A stretch of 64,000 nt of DNA from Pseudomonadota bacterium (GTDB taxonomy: Bacteria > Myxococcota_A > Polyangia > Polyangiales > Polyangiaceae), in NCBI GenBank assembly GCA_023431345.1, contig JAEYWK010000111.1, positions 80,711 through 144,710 of the forward strand, given 5' to 3'. Positions 52,705-60,881 of the stretch are shown one piece after another; position 1 is the first letter of the stretch, and each line of letters starts with the position of its first letter. The position numbers and the translations under genes were made by a program. The notes below the pieces were generated by a model that ran no database searches, was not told where the DNA came from, and saw nothing but the letters and a program-made list of their open reading frames with translations.

Positions 52705-54413
52705 TGTTCGTGGTCTTCGAAGGCATCGACGGCAGCGGCAAGACGACGATCTCGAACCGCGTCGCGCAGCAGCTCACGGCCGAAGGCCTGTCGATCAAGC
52801 ACCTGCGCGCAGAGGGCAAGTTCGCGTCGCAAGTCACGGAGGGCATCCGCGAGTTCGGCCGCAGCGCGCAGAACCTCGACCTGTCCTGGCAGGCCGAGTT
52901 CTTGCTCTACGTGGCTCGCGACGTGCAGCTGATTCACGAAGCCCTACGGCCGGCGCTGGCCAGCCACGATCTCGTGCTCGCCGATCGCTTCTTGTACACG
53001 CCGGAGGTGCTCGGTCGACACGGCCGGCGTCTGCCAGAGTCGTTCACCAAGCCGATTTTGAGCGCAGCCGCGGAGGGCCTCGAGCCCGACCTGGTGATCT
53101 TGGTCGACGTCGACCCGACCTTCGCGCGCGCGCGCCGCAAGCTGCGCAAGCTGGCGGAACAGCAGTCCAAGCCGCCCTCACGCAAGGGCCTATCGGGCGT
53201 TGGCCTGCAGCAGCGACTGCGCCGCGGCTACCTGGCACTGGCGGATCAACAGCCCGAGCGCTGGGTCGTGCTCGAGAATCAGGATTCACTCGACCGCAGC
53301 GTGAAGCGCGCCGTGGACTTGATCCGGCAAGCCCACCGTGAAGGGCCGCAGCGCGCGATCGCGAGCTTCCGCGCCGAGCACACGCGACAGCCCGCCATTG
53401 GCGCGGCGGCGCCGACTCCCGCCGCAGCTCTGCAGGCGTTCTTGCAGATCGTCGATGGCCTCGCGCAGCGCGAGCCTCGCGTAGCCGCCTACATGCTAGG
53501 CGGGATGTTCGGCCCCAGCATCGATGAGCGTCGGCACGCCCTGTTCGAGCGCGAGCCCGACGCGGTGCTGGCGGGCTGCGCCGATCTCGACGACACGCAG
53601 AGCTTCGAGCTCCGCCGCCGCGGCTCGAGCCAGTTTCCCGGCCCCACCCTGCGTTCGCTCGGCCTCGCGCTGTCGTCGCCGGGGGCCTGGGATCTGTGGG
53701 AAAGGCTCGCCGAGCATGCTCCCGCCGAGGCGCTCTCGTGTCTGAACGGGCTCGACGACGAGCGCGCCTGGCGCGGCCGGGCGCGCTTCGAAGGCTCCCC
53801 CGCCTGGCAAGCGCTCACGGTGGGAACGCTGGGCGGCCTCGACGGCGAGCGCGCTTGGCAGCTCCGCGAGCGCCTGATCGCAGCGAACGGTCCGCTTCAC
53901 CTCAGCTACGAGCTGTCGCGCGTGCTTTCCAAGTCGCTCACGGGTCTGAGCAGCGAGCGAGCGTGGAAGCTGCGTCGCGAGTGCCGTCAGGCCGCTCCCG
54001 TCGCGGCGCTCAGCTCCCTCAGCGGGGTCACCGACGCCGAGAGCTGGCAGTGGCGCCGAGAATCCCTGCCGAAAGCGCCGAAGATCGTGATGGGCACGCT
54101 GCGCGGCGTACTCGACGACGAAGCCTGGTCGATGCGACGTCAAGTCGCGCTCGACTGCAAAGAGGCGCTCGATGGCTTGCAAGGGGTCAACCACGAGCAG
54201 GCTTGGCAGCTCCGCGACGCGAGCGCCGATGTATGGCCATCCACCGTCGTGAAAACATTGGCGAACCTGGCCGACGAAAAGCGCGGCCAAGCCCTCCTCG
54301 AACGCCTGCTCAAGGCCTATCCTGAGAACGTCTCGCTCCTCAAGCACGTGTCGAGCATCGCGCTCGGCATTCACCGCTTGCCTACGTCCACCTCGAACGA
54401 AGCAGACTCATGA
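52704..54413 (+). CDS. Thymidylate-kinase-like P-loop protein fused to a novel repeat domain
   Basis: 569 residues. Residues 1-210 look like dTMP kinase: P-loop FEGIDGSGKTT, acceptor region LADRFLYTPEV, and a basic LID-like LRKLAEQQSKPPSRKG. True Tmk has DR-x-x-x-S after the DR; here the Ser is missing (DRFLYTP), so the acceptor may differ. Residues 215-569 hold about eight repeats of 37-46 residues with the core G-L/V-x-x-E-x-A-W-x-L-R (GLDDERAW, GLDGERAWQLR, GLSSERAWKLR, GVTDAESWQWR, GVNHEQAWQLR), which I do not recognise. Cytosolic. Translation is coupled on both sides (TGATG and ATGA) in the porin-to-Na/Pi operon, so the kinase probably serves polyphosphate or nucleotide supply rather than DNA synthesis (inference). 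Confidence 0.75.
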   Translation: MFVVFEGIDGSGKTTISNRVAQQLTAEGLSIKHLRAEGKFASQVTEGIREFGRSAQNLDLSWQAEFLLYVARDVQLIHEALRPALASHDLVLADRFLYTPEVLGRHGRRLPESFTKPILSAAAEGLEPDLVILVDVDPTFARARRKLRKLAEQQSKPPSRKGLSGVGLQQRLRRGYLALADQQPERWVVLENQDSLDRSVKRAVDLIRQAHREGPQRAIASFRAEHTRQPAIGAAAPTPAAALQAFLQIVDGLAQREPRVAAYMLGGMFGPSIDERRHALFEREPDAVLAGCADLDDTQSFELRRRGSSQFPGPTLRSLGLALSSPGAWDLWERLAEHAPAEALSCLNGLDDERAWRGRARFEGSPAWQALTVGTLGGLDGERAWQLRERLIAANGPLHLSYELSRVLSKSLTGLSSERAWKLRRECRQAAPVAALSSLSGVTDAESWQWRRESLPKAPKIVMGTLRGVLDDEAWSMRRQVALDCKEALDGLQGVNHEQAWQLRDASADVWPSTVVKTLANLADEKRGQALLERLLKAYPENVSLLKHVSSIALGIHRLPTSTSNEADS

Positions 54414-55255
54414 ACCTCTCTAGAAATTCGCTCGTCCCTTTCGTCGGAATGCTCTCGACTGCGCTCAGCATGGGCTTCGTATTCGCGTGCGGTGACGTCG
54501 ACCCACAAAACAACGCCACCGGAGGCTCCGGCGCGGTAGCCGGCGGCGGCACGGGCAACACCGGCAACGTCGGCGCGGGCGCTGCGGCTGGCTCACCGGA
54601 TGCTGGCGGCGCCGACACGGGCACGGGAGGCGAGCCGGCGGCCACCGGGCTCAACCTGTTGCCGTGGGCCGTCGGTAATACCTGGACGTACAAGGTGACC
54701 AAGGCCGGCGTCGAGACCGAGAAGACGACCACCGTCATGGCCGAGGAGCCCGTCGGCGGCGACGGGCCCAACGCCGAGCTGATGGCCTTCCACGTCATCA
54801 CCGCCAAGGGCGTCGACGGCAAAGATAAAACCGAAAGCTGGCAAGCTCCGAGCGCCACCCACCCCCTGCGCCTCGAGCGCTACCGCGAGCAATCTTTCGG
54901 CGCCACCAGCGGCAAGCTCCAGCTCGACGAGTATTGGGAGCCGGCCAAGCTGCACATCGACGGCTCGCCCGGCAGGATCAGCACCGGCGACAGCTGGCTC
55001 GAGAGCTACGAAGAGACCAAGCTCGAGGTCGGTCTGCCCGCGACCACCCACTCCGTCAACGAGCGCTGGACGGTCTTGGACGGCGACGCGACGGTGGAAG
55101 TGCCGGCGGGTACCTTCGAAAACGTCATCCACTACCAGAAGGTGGGCAGCGGTTCGACCAAGCAGTACTGGTACAAGGCCGGCATCGGCAAGCTGAAGGA
55201 GACCGGCTCGCAAACGGAAGAGCTCGTCTCCTACAGTCTCGAGGAAGCTCCGTGA
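54410..55255 (+). CDS. Lipoprotein of the phosphate/polyphosphate operon
   Basis: 281 residues, start overlapping the previous stop by ATGA. Signal peptide with a lipobox-like FVFAC, a 50-residue Gly/Ala/Thr linker and a beta-rich domain starting LLPWAVGNTWTYKVT. Blocks such as VEVPAGTFENVIHYQKVG and YWYKAGIGKLKETG are found in many uncharacterised myxobacterial lipoproteins of lipocalin-like or DUF3108-like build. Enzymatic residues are not evident. It may bind a ligand or hold partners at the membrane. Confidence 0.7.
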   Translation: MNLSRNSLVPFVGMLSTALSMGFVFACGDVDPQNNATGGSGAVAGGGTGNTGNVGAGAAAGSPDAGGADTGTGGEPAATGLNLLPWAVGNTWTYKVTKAGVETEKTTTVMAEEPVGGDGPNAELMAFHVITAKGVDGKDKTESWQAPSATHPLRLERYREQSFGATSGKLQLDEYWEPAKLHIDGSPGRISTGDSWLESYEETKLEVGLPATTHSVNERWTVLDGDATVEVPAGTFENVIHYQKVGSGSTKQYWYKAGIGKLKETGSQTEELVSYSLEEAP

Positions 55256-56094
55256 ACGCGCTCTCGCCGGCCACCGATCGCAGTGCTCAGGATGTGGCGA
55301 TCACCGCCGAGCGAGTGGAGACCAAGTACCTGATCGATGCGAGCCGGCTGCCCGCGCTCAAGCGCGCGATCGCGGCCGAGCTCGAGTCGCATCGCTTCAC
55401 GGGCGAGGCAGCCAACCGGCTGCCCGACGCCCAACACTTCGTGACCACCATCTACTTCGATACGCCCAGCGCGCACTACTTCAAGGCCGCCAAGTCGAGC
55501 GCGCAGAGCAACGTGAAGATCCGCGCGAAAGAGTACTACGACCTCCACCCTTCGCTGGCGGAGCTCGCGACCGATCCCGAGCAAATCTTGCGCTATCAGC
55601 CGTGGCTGTGGTTCGAGCTGAAGCGCCGCGAAGGCCAGACGACGAGCAAGCGCCGCTTCCGTTTCCCCAAGGCCGCGGCGGGCGCGCTGTTCGACGACAA
55701 CCGAGAACCCTACGACCTGCCGCAAGCCGGGCAAGAGCGCAGCGACGCGGAAGCCCTGATGGCGCACGTGAGCGCTCAGGGCGAGCGCATCGCGCCGAGC
55801 GCGATCGTCAACTACCAGCGTTTGTCGTTTCAGAACCCGGACAGCACGCTGCGCGTGACCATCGATCTGGGGCTGTCGTTCTTCGCCGTACCGGCCGACT
55901 TGTTCCGGCGCGCTCGCCCGTTGTCTCGCGGTGAGCTCGGGCGCCCCGCGGGGGTCGAGCCGCGCGCGGTCATCGAGGTGAAACGGCGCAGCGCGCTTCC
56001 CGCCTGGCTGGAGCAGGCGCTGGCGAGGGCCAGCGGGCAGAGCGTCTCGTTCAGTAAATTCGTGGCCGCGACCGAGGCCCTCGTTGGCAAGTAG
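55252..56094 (+). CDS. VTC-domain polyphosphate polymerase
   Basis: 280 residues from a GTG that overlaps the lipoprotein stop (GTGA). The VTC tunnel-fold pattern is present: RVETKYLID at the start, TTIYFDTPSAHYF, VKIRAKEYY, WFELKRREGQTTSKRR, IVNYQRLSF, RVTIDLGL, AVIEVKRR and the closing SFSKFVAA. In yeast VTC4 the basic residues on these strands line the tunnel and make polyphosphate from ATP; the Glu in IEVKRR matches the metal-binding Glu. No membrane segment is present, so product export would need another protein. Neighbours are a Na/Pi-cotransporter-like protein and a porin, which strongly support phosphate metabolism. Confidence 0.88.
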   Translation: MNALSPATDRSAQDVAITAERVETKYLIDASRLPALKRAIAAELESHRFTGEAANRLPDAQHFVTTIYFDTPSAHYFKAAKSSAQSNVKIRAKEYYDLHPSLAELATDPEQILRYQPWLWFELKRREGQTTSKRRFRFPKAAAGALFDDNREPYDLPQAGQERSDAEALMAHVSAQGERIAPSAIVNYQRLSFQNPDSTLRVTIDLGLSFFAVPADLFRRARPLSRGELGRPAGVEPRAVIEVKRRSALPAWLEQALARASGQSVSFSKFVAATEALVGK

Positions 56095-56095
56095 C

Positions 56096-58150
56096 GTGGC
56101 GCGTCCGCGGCGGCTGAAGCTGCTCATCGCGTGGCTCTGCACGCTGCTGATGATCGGCGTGTACTTCAGCCTGCCCGACGGTGACGCGCTCGCGGTCGAC
56201 CCCACACATCTGGCGGCCGAGGGCGTGCCGCAGCGCATCGAGGTCGTGGCCGTCAGCCCGAACGACGTCACCCCCGGCAGCGCCGTCACCATCGCGTTCG
56301 CCGGCGCGCACGAGCCGCACCGGGTGCGCGCTTTCGCCGGCAAGACCGAGCTGACGGTCGTGTCGCGCCTGGAAGACTCGCTCGTCGCTCGCTTGCCGAG
56401 GGACCTCGCTCCGGGTCACGCCAAGCTGCGCGTTTCCGAGGGCGAGGAGCGCAGCAAGCCCTATTTCGTGCGCGTGAAGCTCGAGAATTGGCGCAAGCCG
56501 TTTCGCGCCATCTTGGGCGGGTTCGCCTTGCTCGTCTTCGGCATCGGCGTGCTCGGGCGCGGTGCGCGCGAAGCCGTGGGGCTGCGCAGCACGCACGTGC
56601 TCGCGCGCTGGGCCCAGCGTGGTCCAGCTGCGCTCGGGATGGGCGTCGGACTGGGCGCGCTGGCCCAATCGACGACGGCGGCCGCGGGCGTGCTCGCAGG
56701 GCTCACCAGCTCGAGCCTGCTCGCGCTCGGCCCGGCCGCCGCTGCGTTTCTTGGCGCGCAGCTGGGCGCCGCCACCGCCCCTCTCGTGAGCGGCTTGTTC
56801 GATCCTCGCGAGGGGCTCTTGCTCGTGGCGCTGGGCGTGATGTGGCTCGGCTTCGCTTCGAACCGTCGCACGACGGCGCTGGCGAGGCTCACCCTCGGCG
56901 TGGGCCTGATCGCTTTCGGGCTGCAAACCTTGCGCCCCGGCTTCGAGCCGTTCGTTCAAGACGCCACGTTTCTCGACTTGGTCGCCACGCTGCGCGCGGC
57001 CGGGCCGCTCGGCGTCGCCGCCTGCGCCCTGCTCGGCGCGGCCCTGGTCGCGATTTTTCAAGGCCCAGGGCCGGTATGTGTCTTGGTGCTAGTGCTCGCG
57101 CAGACCACCGCGCAGTGGGATTTGCGCACGGCGCTCGCGGTGCTCTCCGGCTCGGGCCTCGGCGCCGCCATCGGCTCGGTGCTGACGACGGCGGTGGGCA
57201 AGAGCTCGCGAAAGCTGGCTCTGCTCAACCTGATGCTCGGCCTGGGCAGCACCGTCCTCGCGGCGTGCAGCGTCGATCTGTTCGCGTACCTGGCCGACTG
57301 GGTGGTGCCCGGGGTGCCGCACGAGATCCGCTGGGGCAAGCGCGTGCTGCTGCCCAACTTGGGGCTGCACCTCGGCGTGGCCTTCGCGATGACTCAGCTG
57401 GCCGCCGCGCTCTTGCTGCTGCCGGCGAGCTTCCCCCTCGCCCGGCTCATCGAGCGCTGGTTCCCGCGTGACCGTCCGAGCTCGATTCCCAACGTCGGCG
57501 ACGCCGCGCGCGTGACGCGCTCCCGCCTGCTCGCCGTGTGCGAGGCGCAGCTCGCGTCGCTCCTCCCGCTGCGCGAGCTCGCCCTCGAGGGCGACCGTGA
57601 CGCCGGACGCCGCGTCGAGCTCTGCATCGGGGAAGCGCAGTCGCTGCTCGACGAGCTCGTCGTGGGTCCCGTGGTCGCGCTCGGCGACGCGCCCGAGAGC
57701 CAGGCGCTGCGCAGCGCCGCCCTGACGGCGGTGCAGCTCCAGCGCAGCCTGGAAGGGCTCGCGCGGCAGGCCGAGGGCTTCGTGGACGTGCGCGTGGCGC
57801 TCACCCTCGGCGGCTCACCGGTCACGCTCGCGGAGAGTGATCTGCTCGCGCTCGACGAAATGCACCAGAACCTGACCGCCGCTGGCCTCGCGCTGGTCGA
57901 GGCGCTGCAGGGCAAGGCCGAAATCGACGCCGAGAGCGCGCGGGCGAGCGAGATCGCCATGAACGCCCTCGAGGCGCGGCTGCGCAAAGGCGTGCTCGAG
58001 GGCGATCCGCAAACGGTGCGCAGTCACCTCGCCGTGCTCAAGCTGGCCGACGCCTACGAGGCCACCGGCAACCAGGTCTATCGCTTGAGCGAAGCGCTCG
58101 CCGAAGGCCTGACGCGCGAGCACGTGCACGAGCGAAAAGACGCGGTCTAG
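56096..58150 (+). CDS. Na/Pi-cotransporter-like membrane protein with C-terminal PhoU-like region
   Basis: 684 residues from the GTG at 56096, one base after the VTC stop; a TTG at 56084 with GAGG upstream is possible. One N-terminal helix leads to a periplasmic beta domain (VVAVSPNDVTPGSAVTIAF, IPT/TIG-like), then about eight helices with the inverted repeat of the NaPi family (ALAQSTTAAAGVLAGL in the first half, corresponding to the QSSS motif, and a related VAIFQGPGPVCVL in the second, where the Gln is kept but the Ser run is lost). The last 200 residues are helical and PhoU-like. Expected to move phosphate; the extra N-terminal domain is unusual for the family. Last gene of the operon. 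Confidence 0.82.
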   Translation: MARPRRLKLLIAWLCTLLMIGVYFSLPDGDALAVDPTHLAAEGVPQRIEVVAVSPNDVTPGSAVTIAFAGAHEPHRVRAFAGKTELTVVSRLEDSLVARLPRDLAPGHAKLRVSEGEERSKPYFVRVKLENWRKPFRAILGGFALLVFGIGVLGRGAREAVGLRSTHVLARWAQRGPAALGMGVGLGALAQSTTAAAGVLAGLTSSSLLALGPAAAAFLGAQLGAATAPLVSGLFDPREGLLLVALGVMWLGFASNRRTTALARLTLGVGLIAFGLQTLRPGFEPFVQDATFLDLVATLRAAGPLGVAACALLGAALVAIFQGPGPVCVLVLVLAQTTAQWDLRTALAVLSGSGLGAAIGSVLTTAVGKSSRKLALLNLMLGLGSTVLAACSVDLFAYLADWVVPGVPHEIRWGKRVLLPNLGLHLGVAFAMTQLAAALLLLPASFPLARLIERWFPRDRPSSIPNVGDAARVTRSRLLAVCEAQLASLLPLRELALEGDRDAGRRVELCIGEAQSLLDELVVGPVVALGDAPESQALRSAALTAVQLQRSLEGLARQAEGFVDVRVALTLGGSPVTLAESDLLALDEMHQNLTAAGLALVEALQGKAEIDAESARASEIAMNALEARLRKGVLEGDPQTVRSHLAVLKLADAYEATGNQVYRLSEALAEGLTREHVHERKDAV

Positions 58151-58187
58151 GCCGAGGGGCCCTGAGCGGGAGCAGGCGGCGCGGCGG

Positions 58188-59069
58188 TCACTCCGCGCCG
58201 CGGCACAGCGCAAGCCACGTCGCGAGGGCGCGGCTCTGAAATTTCTGCCGGTGCACGAGGAAGTAGAACCAGCGCCGAAAGTCGCGCGCCGGCACCGCGC
58301 ACGGCACCAGGCTCTTGTGCCGGAACGCGTCGACGAGCGCGATGCGCGAGACGCAGCCCACGCCCAGCCCCGCCTTCACCGCGCTCTTGATGGCTTCGGT
58401 GTGCCCGAGCTCCAGCACGACTTGTAGCTCGGCCAGCACCCCGTGCATCGCTTGCTCGAACGCCTGCCGGGTCCCCGAGCCGTGCTCGCGCACGATCCAC
58501 TGCGCCTTCACCAGGTCCGCGTCGGTCAGCTTGCGGCGCTTGGCGAAGGGGTGCTTCGGCGAACAGAAGACGACCAGCTCATCACGCCGCCAGCGCGTCA
58601 CCTCCAGCTCCGGATCGGTCAGCTCGCCTTCCACGAGCCCCACGTCGATCTCGAAGTTCTTCACGCTGCGCGCGATCTCGGCCGTGTTGGCCACCCGCAG
58701 CGTCACGCTCGAGCCCGGATGCTCGCGTCCGAAGCGCGCCATCAGCGGCGCGCACAAGTAGTTGCCGATGCTGAGCGTGGCCCCGACCCGCAGCTCGCCC
58801 GCGTCCGCGCGCCCCGCGAAGCCCTGCTCGAGCTCGAGCGCTTGCTGACACAACGCTTCGGCGCCGGGACGCAGCGAGCGCCCCAGCTCGCTGAGCCGCA
58901 GCCGCTTGCCGACCCGCTCGAACAAGCGCACGTCGAACTGGCGCTCGAGCTCGAGCAGTGAGCCGCTGACGGCGGATTGAGACATCGCCAGCGCCTCCGC
59001 GGCGCGGCTCACGCTCTCACCGCGCGCGACTTCCGTGAATACCTGAAGCTGTCGCAAGCTGAAGCGCAT
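58188..59069 (-). CDS. LysR-type regulator, FinR-like, of the fpr gene
   Basis: 293 residues from the ATG at 59069; a 57-residue upstream extension overlaps the divergent fpr gene and is discarded. The N-terminal winged helix reads FSLRQLQVFTEVARGESVSR, AAEALAMSQSAVSGSLLELE. The effector domain shows LRVGATLSIGNYLCAPLM and VGLVEGELTDPELEV. Divergent from ferredoxin-NADP reductase, the same arrangement as finR-fpr in Pseudomonas, where FinR activates fpr under superoxide and sulfur stress. Probably the same here. Confidence 0.88.
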   Translation of the reverse strand: MRFSLRQLQVFTEVARGESVSRAAEALAMSQSAVSGSLLELERQFDVRLFERVGKRLRLSELGRSLRPGAEALCQQALELEQGFAGRADAGELRVGATLSIGNYLCAPLMARFGREHPGSSVTLRVANTAEIARSVKNFEIDVGLVEGELTDPELEVTRWRRDELVVFCSPKHPFAKRRKLTDADLVKAQWIVREHGSGTRQAFEQAMHGVLAELQVVLELGHTEAIKSAVKAGLGVGCVSRIALVDAFRHKSLVPCAVPARDFRRWFYFLVHRQKFQSRALATWLALCRGAE

Positions 59070-59135
59070 ATCGGTTCTCCCGCAGAAGGTATACTGAATA
59101 TCCCGTTTTACCGATAGGAGGCTCGGCGCTAGGAA
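59069..59135. promoter_or_regulatory. Divergent promoter of the LysR regulator and fpr
   Basis: The inverted pair TATCGGT (59069-59075) and ACCGATA (59110-59116) spans the region, and TATACT at 59090-59095 is a near-consensus -10 element for fpr. AGGA at 59131 is its ribosome site. LysR proteins usually bind spaced inverted elements in such divergent regions. The first arm begins at the LysR start codon, so binding there would repress its own gene. Confidence 0.5.
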
Positions 59136-59142
59136 GAACGGC

Positions 59143-59916
59143 GTGAGCGCCATCAATCGCGAAACCGTCCTCAGCGTCCGGCACTGGAACGAGTCTCTGT
59201 TCAGCTTCACCACCACGCGTGACCGTGGAATGCGCTTCAAAAACGGGCACTTCGTAATGATCGGCCTGGAGATCGAGGGCCGACCGCTGCTGCGCGCCTA
59301 CAGCGTCGTCAGCCCCAACTACGAAGAGCACCTCGAGTTTTACAGCATCAAGGTGCCGAACGGCCCCCTCACCTCACGCCTCCAGCACCTCAAGCCGGGT
59401 GACTCGATCCTGATCGGTACGAAGCCCACGGGCACGCTCGTGACGAGCACCCTGCGCCCGGGCAAGCGGCTCTACCTGCTCAGCACCGGCACCGGCTTGG
59501 CTCCGTTCATGAGCATCGTGCGCGATCCCGACACGTACGAAGCGTACGAGAAGGTCGTCTTGGCGCACGGCGTGCGCTTCACCCACGAGCTCGGCTACGC
59601 CGACTACATCCAGCACGAGCTGCCCCAGCACGAATACTTGGGCGACCTCGTGAAGAGCCAGCTGCTCTACTATCCCACCGTGACGCGTGAGCCCTTCCCC
59701 AACCAGGGCCGGCTCACCGATCTGCTACGCAGCGGCCAGATGTGCCGAGATCTCGGCCTGCCCGACCTCGACCCAGCCCATGACCGCGTGATGATCTGCG
59801 GCAACCCCAGCATGCTCGACGAGCTCGTGAAGGAGCTCGAAGGGCGCGGCTTCGTGGAGGGCTCGACGCACGAGCCCGGTGACTTCACCATCGAACGCGC
59901 GTTCGTCGAGCGCTGA
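59143..59916 (+). CDS. fpr: Ferredoxin--NADP+ reductase
   Basis: 257 residues from the GTG at 59143, with AGGAAG six bases upstream. The FAD-binding RAYSVVSPNYEEHLEFYSIK and the NADP-binding STGTGLAPFMS followed by HGVRFTHELGY and MICGNPSMLDE are all standard for bacterial FNR (subclass I, Azotobacter/Rhodobacter type). The C terminus lacks the plastidic Tyr and ends FVER, as in this subclass. Cytosolic; moves electrons between NADPH and ferredoxin or flavodoxin, with roles in redox defence. Confidence 0.95.
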   Translation: MSAINRETVLSVRHWNESLFSFTTTRDRGMRFKNGHFVMIGLEIEGRPLLRAYSVVSPNYEEHLEFYSIKVPNGPLTSRLQHLKPGDSILIGTKPTGTLVTSTLRPGKRLYLLSTGTGLAPFMSIVRDPDTYEAYEKVVLAHGVRFTHELGYADYIQHELPQHEYLGDLVKSQLLYYPTVTREPFPNQGRLTDLLRSGQMCRDLGLPDLDPAHDRVMICGNPSMLDELVKELEGRGFVEGSTHEPGDFTIERAFVER

Positions 59917-60019
59917 CGGCTCGCCGGAGCCGCGGTCCCGCCGGTCGTCAAGAGCGGCGTGGGCCGATTCCGCGGCGGCGAGCCGGCGACGAAGGCGCGA
60001 GCGCGCCCCGGAGGCCCGC

Positions 60020-60250
60020 CTACGAGCAGCTACCCGTAGCGAGGCCGACGATCTCGAGCGCGTCGCGGCACTCCAAGCCGGTTTCGCTGTGGAGGACTCG
60101 CGCCGCCGACCGAAGGGCCTGGAGCCGCAGCTCGGGCGGGCTGATGTGAGCGGCGCGCAGGGCGCTGCGCGTGTCCTCGGAGACGGCCTGGCTATGAACG
60201 AGGAGCGGCAGGATGGAAAATCCTGGGTCGCTCGCTTTCGCGGCTGACAT
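60020..60250 (-). CDS. Small hypothetical protein
   Basis: 76 residues with gene-like GC3. Two helices can be seen (SEDTRSALRAAHI and ELRLQALRSAARVLHSET) and a C-terminal region with two Cys. It resembles short four-helix regulators but I recognise no family. There is no clear ribosome site. It may be a remnant. Confidence 0.5.
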   Translation of the reverse strand: MSAAKASDPGFSILPLLVHSQAVSEDTRSALRAAHISPPELRLQALRSAARVLHSETGLECRDALEIVGLATGSCS

Positions 60251-60386
60251 GTTTGGAATCTGGGGCCGAGCCAGCTCCCGTCAAGACCCGCCCCTCGGAC
60301 ACCTCGCCGCACACAGCGACGTTTGCCGTTCTTCACGGCGACTTCATGCTGGTCTCACGCGAAATGATTCGCGCGAGACGCCCGGC

Positions 60387-60758
60387 TCAGGTGCCGCTCG
60401 CGGTCGCTCCTGCGGCATCGGGGAAGACGTGCTGTCCGTCGGCGCCGAGCGCCAAGCGATCGCAGCGAGTCACGGCGCTCACGGGCAGCGCGCCGTAGAG
60501 ATGCGGAAACAAGGCGCCGCCGCGGGATACCTCCCAGCGCAGCTGGGAGCCGAGCGCGCGCGTGCTCACCCAAAGCAGCAGCAGGTGGCTCCGGCCGCCG
60601 TAGTGGCGGCGCGCCGTCTCCGCCAGCTGCTCCGCCGTCGAGAAGTGGATGAAGCCGTCGCGCAGATCGTGCTCGGTGCCGAGGAAGCTGCCATCGGCCA
60701 GCGCGCGCTCCCAAACCGTGGCGTCCAGCAAGCGAAAAATCGTGTCGGGCGAAGTCAT
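60387..60758 (-). CDS. DUF952 family protein
   Basis: 123 residues. The family blocks are readable: IFRLLDATVWERALADGSF, DGFIHFSTAEQLAETARRHY, LLLLWVSTRALGSQLRWEVS and FPHLYGALPVSAV. DUF952 has an ADP-ribosyl-transferase-like fold and is found in many bacteria as a stand-alone cytosolic protein; function not established. Single gene, divergent from the xylanase gene. Confidence 0.88.
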   Translation of the reverse strand: MTSPDTIFRLLDATVWERALADGSFLGTEHDLRDGFIHFSTAEQLAETARRHYGGRSHLLLLWVSTRALGSQLRWEVSRGGALFPHLYGALPVSAVTRCDRLALGADGQHVFPDAAGATASGT

Positions 60759-60881
60759 GAGCGCGAAGCATAGAGCGGCGGCAAGCGGCGTTCGACAGCT
60801 CGCGACTCGCCAGATTCTGCAGCCATTTTCCCGCGGTGTTGACGGCGGGGAGCTGGCGTTTCATAGCCGTCGCTGGCTCCA

